Assembly: GCA_963989245.1 (NCBI GenBank)
Contig: OZ022351.1
Location: forward strand, 14,500,343 to 14,564,342
Origin: Nansenia antarctica
Lineage: Eukaryota > Chordata > Actinopteri > Argentiniformes > Microstomatidae
Length of the DNA: 64,000 nt
Reading direction: 5' to 3'
A model generated the notes under the pieces. The model had not been told where the DNA came from and did no database searches. It worked only from the letters and a program-made list of their open reading frames with translations. A program made the position numbers and the translations under genes. Shown here piece by piece: positions 47,763 through 56,752 of this stretch (positions within the stretch are counted from its first letter, which is position 1; every line of letters begins with the position of its first letter).

Positions 47763-49981
47763 CGGGCGCGTCTATTTTTTCTAAAGTGGATTTGGTACGG
47801 GGATACCACCAGGTGCCAGTTAGCCCTCAGGACGTCCCTAAGACAGCGGTTATAACACCATTCGGACTGTTTGAGTTTTTGAGGATGCCGTTTGGCCTCA
47901 AGAATGCCGCCCAGACCTTTCAGAGATTGATGGACGCCATGCTGGGCAACCTGCCTTTTGTGTTTGTCTACCTAGACGATATCTTGATAGCCAGCACGTC
48001 CAAGGCAGAGCACCTATCCCACCTCCGTCTCCTCTTCAGTCGCCTCCGGGAACATGGATTAATCATCAACCCAGCAAAGTGCCAGTTTGGACTGCCTGCC
48101 ATGGATTTCCTCGGCCACCACATCACTACTGCTGGGGCGGTCCCGCTGCCATCAAAGGTGGACGCTGTGCTGCAGCTCCCACGCCCTACCAGCATTAGAG
48201 CTTTACAGGAGTTCCTGGGGATGGTGAATTTCTTCCATCGATTCATCCCTCAGGCTGCCCACCTAATGCGCCCCCTGCATGGGGCTCTCAAGGGCAAGAC
48301 CCCTAAGCACATCATCGCATGGTCCGACGAAATGTCAAAGGCGTTCTCAGACACCAAGGAAGCCCTCGCGAGCGCGTCCATGCTGACTCACCCCGTGCCT
48401 GAGGCTTCCGTGGCCTTGACAACTGATGCCTCAGATTATGCCGTCGGAGCCGTTTACGAACAGCTGGTTAAGGGGGTTTGGCAACCCCTGGCATTTTTCA
48501 GCCGACAACTCCGCTCCAGTGAGCAAAAATACAGCACCTTTGACCGAGAGCTCCTCGCCCTGTACTTGGCAATCAGGCACTTCCGGTTCCTGCTGGAGGC
48601 TCGTCCATTCACGGTTTTTGTGGACCACAAACCGTAGATTTTTGCCATGGCTAAGGTGTCGGAGCCGTGGTCTGCCAGGCAGCAGCGTCATCTGGCTTAT
48701 ATCTCCGAGTTCACTACAGACATTCGGCATGTGGCGGGAAAGGACAACCCCGTAGCTGACTGCCTCTCTCGTGCCACTATCGGGGCTGTCCATCTCGGCA
48801 TCGACTACGCCCGTATGGCTGCGGATCAGGCTTCGGACCCAGACATCCAGGAATGCAGGACTAAAGTTTCTGGCCTCCAGTTGGCGGACATCCCCTTCAG
48901 CGACGACGGCACGACGCTGCTTTGTGACGTGTCCATGGAGCAGCCGCGCCCAGTGGTTCCACATGCTTGGAGACGGCAAGTTTTCGAGGCCATACATAGC
49001 CTCTCACACCCAGGCAGAAAACCTTCGCAACGCCTGATTGCAGTGAAATTCGTCTGGCCCAGGATGAAGGTTGACATTGGTGGGTGGGTCAGGACCTGCG
49101 TGCCATGCCAACGGGCAAAGGTCCATCGTCATGTTAAGGCCCCGCTGGAGCGGTTCACTGTCCCTGAAAGACGCTTCGACCACGTCAACATTGATCTGGT
49201 GGGTCCCCTTCCCGCCTCCAGGGGGTACACTCACCTTCTTACGATGGTGGACAGAACCACCCGTTGGCCAGAGGCCGTCCCACTGACGGAGACTACCACA
49301 GTTGAGGTGACCCGCACATTCATGGGCACCTGGGTCACTCGGTTTGGGGTCCCCTCAGACCTGTCCTCTGATCGGGGGGCCCAGTTCACTTCTGGCTTAT
49401 GGACTTCCATTACTCAGCAGCTGGGTGTCTCCCTCCACCGCACTACGGCTTATCATCCACAGGCTAATGGCCTGTGTGAACGTTTTCACCGGTCCATGAA
49501 GGCTGCTCTTAAAGCCGATCTCCGGGGCGGCGGCTGGGTCGACAGGCTTCCTTAGGTGATGCTGGGACTCTGTACTGCACCTAAAGAGGACCTTCTTTCA
49601 TCCTCTGCTGAGCTGGTGTACGGCCAACCCCTCCGGGTTCCGGGGGATTTCCTCCCTTGTGCTACGGTCCCCTGGTCAGCACCAGAACAGCGAAGTGCTC
49701 TGCTGGACAAGGCCAAGTCGTTCCGGCCGATCCCTACCTCATGCCACGGCGTTCCTAAGGTACGTGTCCCGCCTGATCTGAAGGCAGCGGGGTATGTCTT
49801 CATCCGCCAAGACGCCCATCGAGCCCCCCTGCAACCGCCCTATGATGGTCCCTACCGGGTCGTGGAGACAGGCGACAAATTCTTTATTATCGACATGGGG
49901 GGTAGTAAGGAACGCATCTCGGTGGATCGCCTTAAGCCAGCTCATCAGTTTTATTGTTTTATTGTTTATTGTATTACTTAA
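47723..49981 (+). pseudogene. RT, RNase H and integrase of the Ty3/gypsy element, interrupted
   Basis: One continuous pol frame broken by amber codons at 48635-48637 and 49553-49555. RT: VDLVRGYHQVPV, FGLKNAAQTFQRLMD and the catalytic YLDD (about 47969-47980). RNase H: TTDASDYAVGAV, FDRELLALYLAIRHF and VFVDHKP, with the first stop directly after. Integrase: His/Cys zinc region ending CVPCQRAK, then the DDE residues in NIDLVG, SSDRGAQFTSG and NGLCERFHRS. The second stop replaces an expected Trp codon (TGG to TAG, inference). After 49945 the frame enters an unrelated insertion. It cannot encode a working polymerase. Confidence 0.92.
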
Positions 49982-50115
49982 CCTTGTTTTATTTCTAGCT
50001 TCCCATCCCCCCCCCCCCCCCCAAAGAGCCACTGCTTTTTGGTCAGGCTGCATTTGTAAATAAGAATTTGTTCTTACATGTTTGCCTGGTTAAATAAAGG
50101 TTAAATTAAAAAAAT
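49946..50115 (+). mobile_element. 170-bp retroposon tail inserted in pol
   Basis: Interrupts the pol frame after the codons KPAH. Carries the familiar fish retroposon tail CATTTGTAAATAAGAATTTG, GTTAAATAAAGGTTAAAT and an A-rich end, plus a C-run at 50007-50022. Length 170 is not a multiple of three, and the pol frame resumes at 50116 shifted by two, as observed. Confidence 0.8.
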
Positions 50116-50385
50116 CTGGACTTGGACCGTCCCGTCGAGGTGGCCCTCCCGCCCCGCCGCGGTCGCCCCCCTGTTAAAACAGCCCCGACCCTAGCTCCTG
50201 CAGACCCCCTGCCCTGCCTTCCGAGGCCGGCCAAACGTTCGCCTGTGGTTTTTCCCCTGCCTCGGTCTCCTGTGCCTGCTCAAGGGCGCCAAAGTCGCTT
50301 TGGGCGAGTTATCAGAGTCCCTGACCGTTTTTTGGGGCCGGTTCTTGTGAATTCTGGGGGGACGTGTGTAGTGACCGCTCGTTAG
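50116..50385 (+). pseudogene. C-terminal end of pol after the insertion
   Basis: Pol resumes with LDLDRPVEVALPPRRGRPPV, a proline/arginine-rich tail ending in the 3' LTR (stop at 50383-50385). It has no start of its own and is the severed end of the polyprotein. GGGGGGACGTG just before the LTR at 50367 may be the polypurine tract. Confidence 0.75.
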
Positions 50386-50519
50386 CGAGCAAAGTATTCA
50401 TAATTCACGGCGTTCCAGCCTTATACAAAGCATTGTTATATGTTTGTGTTTACTCAATCACCCAGGCTGCTTAGCGGGTAATATGACGGGATATAAGTGG
50501 GACAGAGATGAATGAATGT
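50367..50519 (+). repeat. 3' LTR of the Ty3/gypsy element, left part
   Basis: Matches the first part of the 5' LTR (about 153 bp) with a single G-to-A difference (GGGTAATATG against GGGTGATATG). Interrupted by the hAT at 50520. Confidence 0.93.
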
Positions 50520-50837
50520 TAGGGCTGCAACAACGAATCGATTAAATCGATAATAATCGATAACGAAATTCGTTGGCGACGAATGCCATTATCGATTCGT
50601 CGTCGTCGTTTTCTTTTTTTTTCTCTTTTTTTTTCGGGTTTTGTTTCCATAACACCGGCGCGGCAGCTACATTTAAATCATGCTACTCAAAAGCCTTGAG
50701 AGTGAAGCTGTCTGCTGTCTGCTGTCAGGACATGCTAGTGAGTTAGCTAGCAGGGTTAGCTCGCTGCTGCCGCTAGCTGACTGTCACTACGCTGCTCGTC
50801 CAGCTGTAGTCTGCGTAGCTGTGCTGAGAACCAGAGC

Positions 50838-50927
50838 ACTAACTATGTTTCTATAGAGGAGGGTTACACTAACTATGTTTCTATAGAGGAGGGTTACACT
50901 AACTATGTTTCTATAGAGGAGGGTTAC
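50838..50927. repeat. 30-bp tandem repeat, three units
   Basis: Three identical units starting ACTAACTATGTTTCTATAGA, within the hAT at 50520-52839. Confidence 0.95.
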
Positions 50928-51521
50928 AGCTAACTTCCTATTGTTTTATTATATAAGTCCTGCTGGGCTCAGCCCTTCCATGGTCTCCTGCTCTCCATGC
51001 AAATGCATTAGTGTGAGTTCTGGCGAAGCGTCAGCTAAATGACTGTAATGTAATGCGATAGCCAGTGAGTGTTTGCTCGCATTCATGAATTCAATATTGC
51101 ATGACAAGTGTATTTAGCTAGCTGGCTAACGTCAGTGGTAGAGCAGAGGTGATAAGCTAAAGGCTAGTGGTAGCCTACCAAGCTACCCGTGAGTTAGAGT
51201 GAGGCACTGACTGCCGCCTAGCCTATTGTATGGAGTGAGAGGACACATTGCATTGTTTTGGAGCATATCTGTTATATAAAAACATTAGTGTCTTGTCTGT
51301 AGCCTATATTGCACTTTGGGTTACTGACCTTTACATTAAGCAAAGTTATTACCTAAAACAATGCATGTATTGAGCTAGAGTTCAACTACTTTATTGTAGA
51401 AACAATCTACCGCCATAGTCCATGGCCTGTTGTTAAACCTATTTGATGTAGCAAAGCCTTTTTTATTTATATTATTTTTTATTTTTTATTAATACTTATT
51501 AATTTTGCACATGTATATGTA

Positions 51522-52649
51522 TTCATAGCTTTCAGTCACGTGGTTTCTTCCCTAGCAACCACCAAACTGACGGGCAAAAAGTATCATAGCAACATCGCTC
51601 AACATGGCTGCCTACTATTTAGACCACCTCACTCATGAAGAACTATCAAGATACACGACGGTGATAGGAGTGGAGGATTGACACCATTCAAATAGTGTTG
51701 GATTCCCTGTCTTCTACTCTATCCGGACACGTTGGAATTATTTTCCTAACCCCCGGAGAATCAAAGTTATTGACCTGCAAAGGGTGCCTCCTTGACCGGC
51801 TTTTCCCGTGAATAACACCGGTTATGGAGGTGGTACAAACATAAGACTATTATTGCTAAATTCACCATCAGTATACGGTCATTTTGAGCCCTTAACCACC
51901 GCGCTGACACCCCGAGAAGATATACTTTTAATATGAAACTCGATCAACCGGGCGTTCACCGGCTGCTGGACGAAACTCCCAACTCCCGCTGTCAGCGAGC
52001 GAGGGAATATTTCTACCTGGGAATTCGCTCCTTGCTGTGTCCACGGTGATAGGAGTGGAGGATCGACTCCATTCAAATAGTGTTGGATTCCCCGTCTTCT
52101 ACTCTATCCGGACACGTTGGAATTATTTTCCTAACCCCCGGAGAATCAAAGTTATTGACCTGCAAAGGGTGCCTCCTTGACCGGCTTTTCCCGTGAATAA
52201 CACCGGTTATGGAGGTGGTACAAACATAAGACTATTATTGCTAAATTCACCATCAGTATACGGTCATTTTGAGTACTTAACCACCGCGCTGACACCCCGA
52301 GAAGATATACTTTTAATATGAAACTCGATCAACCGGGCGTTCACCGGCTGCTGGACGAAACTCCCAACTCCCGCTGTCAGCGAGGCGAGGGAATATTTAT
52401 ATCCGGGAATTCGCTCCTTGCTGTGTCCACGGTGATAGGAGTGGAGGATCGACTCCATTCAAATAGTGTTGGATTCCCTGTCTTCTACTCTATCCGGACA
52501 CGTTGGAATTATTTTCCTAACCCACGGGAAATCAAAGTTATTAACCCGCAAAAAGTGGGTTTTGCCCGTGGGTTTTGCCCGCAAAAAGTGCCTTTTGCCC
52601 GTCAGGTGGGCGTTTCCACTATGCTGTGACGTCACATGAAAGCTATGAA
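51522..52649. mobile_element. Inverted-repeat element with 385-bp internal tandem unit (copy 1)
   Basis: Ends TTCATAGCTTTCA and TGAAAGCTATGAA, flanked by TA dinucleotides. The interior contains a 385-bp unit about 2.3 times (51658-52042, 52043-52428, 52429 onward), each starting ACGGTGATAGGAGTGGAGGA. An ATG at 51604 opens MAAYYLDHLTHEELSRYTT, ending at the first unit, like a first coding exon. A second copy, inverted and with one unit fewer, lies at 63264-64000. Superfamily not identified. Confidence 0.8.
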
Positions 52650-52847
52650 TAGGCCTGGCTGATTTAGAAAACATAAAATAAAATGTGCAAAATAAATCTT
52701 TTTTAATAAAAATAAAAAATAAAAAAAACTTTTCTAAAAAATCTTTCCCCCGCTTTTTTGTGCATCCGATTAATCGATTAATCGAATAAATAATCGGCAG
52801 ATTAATCGATTATCGAAATAATCGTTAGTTGCAGCCCTAATGAATGT

Positions 52848-52947
52848 TGTTGTCAGTACGTATGCAGAGTGTGAGAATAAAGCGCACATGATTGTTTTTC
52901 TACCGGCAAAACGACTACATCGTCCAGTTATTGCCGTCACTCCTACA
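52848..52947 (+). repeat. 3' LTR of the Ty3/gypsy element, right part
   Basis: Continues TGTTGTCAGTACG to CTCCTACA, identical by eye to the 5' LTR apart from one fewer GTT unit at the junction. The 8 bp before it (52840-52847) is the hAT target duplication. Confidence 0.93.
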
Positions 52948-53326
52948 GGGGTGTCAACAATATCTGCTTTTCGTTTTTTTCATAACAGGCAACTTGTTTT
53001 AAGTACCACTCGATATAATATACAACAGTTTAACGATCACTAAATACTTGGATTCACTGTTGCCAGAGGCTACCGGTAAGTGATACCTGGCTTGTAAACA
53101 TACTTTCGTTTTAGAACGAAACGTTAGCCACTAGCTGTTAGCAGCGTTTTTAGCAGTCACCATTCTTGAGCAAAACATTGATACAAACAAACATTCAAAT
53201 ACTCGTGTTGTCTTTAGTGATGCTCCGATCTGATCGGCGCCGATCGGTATCGGCCGATATGGCCTTGATCGGTTTTGATCGGAGTTCTCAAAACGGCCGA
53301 TCAAACATGACCGATCAGTTTACAAA

Positions 53327-53608
53327 ATGGCGTCGCCAGTCTGGAAATATTACACAGTGTCGGAAAGAGACAACAAATATGCCGTTTGTAATGTCTGCTC
53401 AAAAGAAATACCTTGCGGAGGAACGCACGCAAGGTCTTTCAATACCACGAATATCATACGGCATTTGCTGCGTTCGTCGATTCGCTCAGAGAGCGCCGAA
53501 GCGCACACTGGGCTCGACGTCATAAAGGGACCGAGTGCTTTGATTGGACGAGAGGCGTTCCACGAGTGCTGGTCAGAGTTCCAGCGCGACTTCACGAGCG
53601 TAGTGTAG
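53327..53608 (+). pseudogene. hAT transposase N-terminus with BED zinc finger
   Basis: Frame from an ATG with MASPVWKYYTVSERDNKYAV then CNVC and NTTNIIRHLL: the BED-type zinc finger that binds transposon ends in hAT transposases (Cys21, Cys24 and His46 visible; the last ligand is not clear). After about residue 50 the sequence no longer resembles transposase and stops at residue 93. The catalytic domain is missing, so it cannot transpose on its own. Confidence 0.8.
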
Positions 53609-53733
53609 GTAGTGTTCACCGACGTCATGTGACCCCGCGAGCAGGAAGTCACTTGGCCCATAGCAACAACAACTATTAGCGCGTGAGTTTTAGGTCTTCC
53701 TCTGTGCACCTTGCACAAGTGTAGATAGCGAGC

Positions 53734-53853
53734 GACTTTTCAGCAGCAGGACATATTTTAGATGATAAGAGGAACAGGCTGAGTGCCAAAAACGCTGAGA
53801 TGCTTGTATTTCTCAAGGCTAATCTGCCAGTGATGCTGCTTAATCAGAAGTAA
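53734..53853 (+). pseudogene. hAT transposase C-terminal dimerisation fragment
   Basis: Reads DFSAAGHILDDKRNRLSAKN and then AEMLVFLKANL before a stop, the hallmark C-terminal dimerisation region of hAT transposases. It lies only 126 bp after the BED fragment, showing that the catalytic core was deleted. Confidence 0.85.
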
Positions 53854-54059
53854 GGTTTGAGTCTGAAATCTCCTTAGGTGCAATGTTTTGTTTTTTTGTT
53901 TTATTGATTATTGCTGACTTGCTGTCTTATCTCCTCCTAAATATGACTTGAAACTGACTGACTTGAAACAGTATTTTATATTTGGCTATAGCCTGTTTAT
54001 GTTGCAGTTTAGTTTGGGTATGTTTATTGTTCTTCAGGAAAGCTACAGTTACAGTATAA

Positions 54060-54387
54060 AGGGCTCTGCACACAGCGTGCGATTTCTGTTGCGGGTCAAC
54101 GTTCCATTTTGAAGTTTGAATGGAAGTCTATGAGAACATCGCATTTACCCACACACGGCCCCGATTTTAATCGCACGGCGAACATTCGATTCCATTCATT
54201 TGACAGTGCGACAAAACTCGCACGCCGTGTGCTTTGTCCCATTCAAAATGAATGGAATCGAATGTTCGCCGTGCGATTAAAATCGGGGCCGTGTGTGGGT
54301 AAATGCGATGTTCTCATAGACTTCCATTCAAACTTCAAAATGGAACGTTGACGCGCAACAGAAATCGCACGCTGTGTGCAGAGCCCT
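54060..54387. mobile_element. Foldback MITE, Harbinger-like, TSD TAA
   Basis: 328 bp, almost entirely one palindrome: AGGGCTCTGCACACAGCGTG at the left and CACGCTGTGTGCAGAGCCCT at the right, with arms of about 140 bp that are nearly exact complements. TAA flanks both sides (54057-54059 and 54388-54390), which suits PIF/Harbinger. It lies inside the hAT at 53215-54772. Confidence 0.88.
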
Positions 54388-55115
54388 TAAGCTGCAAGTT
54401 CTCTAAGAGCCCCTAGTTCCTCTCATTCGAGTGGAATGTTGCACATTTGATGTGACAGTGTACATTTTATTTATTATGATTTTTATTTTCACATTTTATT
54501 TGTTTTTCCTGAAGTAAGCTACAGGTGGTTGTGAATTCAATAAAACAGATGGTCGTCAATTCATGATACTTTCTCATCTCCTAATTTCATTTAAATACTT
54601 AATATACAATGTCAATGGTGTTAAGAATAATTTAAAACATAAATAATGCTACACAATAAATAGAATGCTTCAATTGCCATTTTCGACTCGGTGATCGGTG
54701 ATATCGGATCGGCAGATCACTGATTCCGGTGATCGGTGATCGGCACCAAAAACCCTGATCGGAGCATCTCTAGTTGTCTTGAATTGAACTTTTTTCCGAT
54801 TTCAATGTATGACGCATCATTTGAAAGCTTACCATCTGTAGTTTCAGACTATGTAAACAACCGAAAAATTACGTAAACAAATGGTTTATGATTTCACCAG
54901 CTAGCATCATGACATTGTGAGACTCATTACACACAGGTAGCTACTAGCCAACTCTCATGCTCGTGACCACTGACTGTTGTCATCACGTGAGTGACACGCC
55001 GGATCGCGAGCCCCAGATCGCTGCCTATTTTTTTTCTGGTGCGATCTGCGATCCAGCATTCAGGACCAATATCGCGGCGATATCAATATCGGATCGGGAC
55101 ATCCCTAGTCTTGAT

Positions 55116-55680
55116 GATGTCACATTACAAGGGGTAAAGACGCCCGTTTGTTGTTCCCGACGTCCATATTAGACGTCGGAAATGTGTTGGTCACAACAAA
55201 ATCATGTCAACATCTGACTGAATCTGTGTAGTCTGATCCTGGCATTAGAGGTTTCAGAAATGTAGTCATTTAGATATTGCACACCTTCACTTCATGTGTG
55301 GTTGTGGTTACAATACCTGTCTGTCGATCAATATTACTTTGTTTGCGCAGTTTCAGCTCATTGAAGCAGTGTCAAGTGTTAACTGTTTTCTTGTTATGAA
55401 GTGTCCAGATGTCTGTAGGTATGTTTTGTTGTAATATTTGTTGTAATGTTTAACCTGATGGTTTAACTGTTAACAGTGTAGTGTACTTCCTGTTTACCAA
55501 ATGACTGAGGTTGTAAATGGCTTTGCTTTCGTTTGTTTTTGTGAAGGGTTCCACTTATTGTGACCTCAGCATATGGACATATAGACCTCAGAATATGGAC
55601 ATTTTGACCTCAGCATATGGACATATGGACATGGTTTCTATTGGTTTTTAAATGTTTTGTTGTTATTTGTTCTCTTTTAG
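55116..55680 (+). other. wac: wac intron 3, right end
   Basis: Unique AT-rich sequence up to the exon 4 acceptor. A short imperfect repeat ATATGGACAT(A)GACCTCAG occurs three times at 55569-55632. Confidence 0.6.
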
Positions 55681-55772
55681 GCACCAGTTATTCTCCACAA
55701 GAAAATTCACACAACCACAGCACTCATCATAGCTCCAACTCACATTCTAACCCCAGCAAGACGTCAGACGCA
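55681..55772 (+). CDS. wac: wac exon 4
   Basis: A 92-nt exon encoding the end of Gly93 through Ala123: TSYSPQENSHNHS, then a His/Ser/Asn-rich stretch ending NPSKTSDA. This is the segment immediately before the WW domain in WAC. The acceptor is a good polypyrimidine tract ending ttttag, and the donor is gtaagt. The exon ends on a codon boundary. It follows the 16.3-kb intron 3, which is largely mobile elements. The SHSNPSK part is shorter than in mammals, as if a few residues of the Ser/Asn repeat were missing. Confidence 0.96.
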
Positions 55773-55810
55773 GTAAGTAATGGTCTTCTTCTTTTGGGGC
55801 ATTGGTTGAC

Positions 55811-55882
55811 TGAGCACGGTCAGTTTTCATTGGTTGACTGAGCACGGTCAATTTTCATTGGTTGACTGAGCATGGTCAGTTT
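55811..55882. repeat. Short tandem repeat in wac intron 4
   Basis: TTGGTTGACTGAGCACGGTC repeated about three times with a 29-bp period. Confidence 0.85.
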
Positions 55883-56407
55883 TCACTACAATGTTGGCAA
55901 CATTCTGCTAACTATTTTCTTAGGGTGAACTCTTGTCCTGTAATTTCATAGCTCTCCTATGAACAGCTGCTTTACCATGTGTGGAATGATTTGCAGTATA
56001 TGGTTTGTTTTCACAGGCAGTATGTTTATCACCCGTAGGTAATTGTGTTAGGGTTATATATGTAAGATACATGGCTGTTTTATTGCAAATATGATGTTGT
56101 TGGCTGGCGTCATTAGTCAAGGATAAACTGTTAAGCTGATCTGAAGATCACTGTGCTTTCATTTTATTTAGCCTACATTTCGTTTTGTTGTCTGAAATGT
56201 AATAACACTAACACTGTAATACACTCCACTACTACACTCTACTACTACAGTTCACCAGCCCTCCACTACCAAACCAGCCTGACACCTTGAGGGGCAGATC
56301 CTAGCATTACAAGCTCTTGCATCGGGGCTTATCCCTTACACTAATACACATCAGATGTTGTCACTTTTAAACCGCCCTGCCAAGCTAACCTGTCCCCTTC
56401 TCCTCAG

Positions 56408-56523
56408 TCTCATGAGCCAGCAGACGACTGGTCCGAGCACATCAGCTCCTCTGGAAAGAAGTACTACTACAACTGCAAGTCTGAGGTCTCACAGTGGGAG
56501 AAACCCAAAGAGTGGCTTGAGAG
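56408..56523 (+). CDS. wac: wac exon 5, WW domain
   Basis: A 116-nt exon encoding residues 124-161 plus two bases of Arg162. It holds the whole WW domain core: DDWSEHISSSGKKYYYNC, with the first signature Trp at residue 131, the Tyr triplet at 142-144, the second signature Trp at 153 and the conserved Pro at 156, followed by KEWLE. WW domains bind proline-rich ligands; in WAC this part of the protein contributes to its link with transcription and chromatin. The acceptor is ctcctcag and the donor is gtaaga. Nothing in the domain appears damaged. Confidence 0.97.
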
Positions 56524-56636
56524 GTAAGACTGGGAGAGGAGGCAGAGTGGTGGTCCTCTCTAAGGGCGAGGGGGGGGGGGGGAGCATGAATGAATGACAT
56601 GCTGTAACATGTGTTCTTTTTTCCTCTCCTTCCCAG

Positions 56637-56752
56637 AGAGCAGAGGCAGAAAGAGGGCACTAAGACAGCGGTGGTCAACAGTTTCCCCAAAGACAGGGAC
56701 TACAGACGGGAGGCCATGCAATCTACGGCAGCCAGTGGCTTTACTGGTTCTA
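56637..56752 (+). CDS. wac: wac exon 6 (last exon in window)
   Basis: A 116-nt exon completing Arg162 and encoding through about residue 200, starting REQRQKEGTK and containing NSFPKDRDYRREAMQ, a highly conserved WAC block just after the WW domain. The acceptor is cttcccag and the donor is gtaagt; the exon ends after the first base of a codon. Intron 5 is only 113 bp. I found no further WAC exon between 56753 and 64000, so the proline/serine-rich middle and the C-terminal coiled coil lie beyond the window. The gene as seen here is partial, not broken. Confidence 0.96.

Larger units (their letters stand above)
50520..52839. mobile_element. hAT element in the 3' LTR, TAGGGCTGCAACAACG ends, TSD ATGAATGT
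   Basis: The left end TAGGGCTGCAACAACGAATC and right end AATCGTTAGTTGCAGCCCTA are inverted repeats with ATCGATTA-rich sequence inside. A perfect 8-bp duplication ATGAATGT flanks it (50512-50519 and 52840-52847); removing element and one duplicate restores the LTR. The interior has no transposase and carries a 30-bp triplicate and another mobile element. Confidence 0.95.
46250..52947 (+). mobile_element. Ty3/gypsy LTR retrotransposon, defective, TSD GGGG
   Basis: Two LTRs starting TGTAGTGACC and ending CTCCTACA, flanked by GGGG on both sides (46246-46249 and 52948-52951). Order is LTR, primer-binding-like site, gag, protease, RT/RNase H, integrase, LTR, which is the Ty3/gypsy order. The pol region carries an internal deletion with frameshift, two amber stops and a 170-bp insertion. 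The 3' LTR is split by a 2.3-kb hAT. Confidence 0.95.
53215..54772. mobile_element. hAT deletion derivative, TAGTGATGCTCCGATC ends, TSD GTTGTCTT
   Basis: Left end TAGTGATGCTCCGATCTGAT and right end GATCGGAGCATCTCTA, flanked by a perfect 8-bp duplication GTTGTCTT (53207-53214 and 54773-54780). Subterminal GATCGGCCGATA-type palindromes occur at both ends. It retains the first and last parts of a transposase gene and has lost the middle. Confidence 0.95.
45829..55107. mobile_element. Outer hAT element, TAGGGATGTCCCGATC ends, TSD GTCTTGAT
   Basis: Left end TAGGGATGTCCCGATCCC and right end GGATCGGGACATCCCTA, flanked by a perfect 8-bp duplication GTCTTGAT at 45821-45828 and 55108-55115. The original element is only about 1 kb: 45829-46249, 52952-53214 and 54781-55107. 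The rest is later insertions. No transposase remains. Sequence homologous to its right half is found, inverted and without the inner insertion, in the 891-bp repeats at 61370-63151. Confidence 0.93.

Noticed and set aside
47186..49803. Minus-strand ORFs over the Ty3/gypsy pol region
   Set aside because: Shadows of the + strand pol frame, which carries the family motifs.
53166..53525. 119-codon ORF overlapping the BED frame
   Set aside because: Other-frame shadow; the ATG at 53327 frame carries the BED signature instead.
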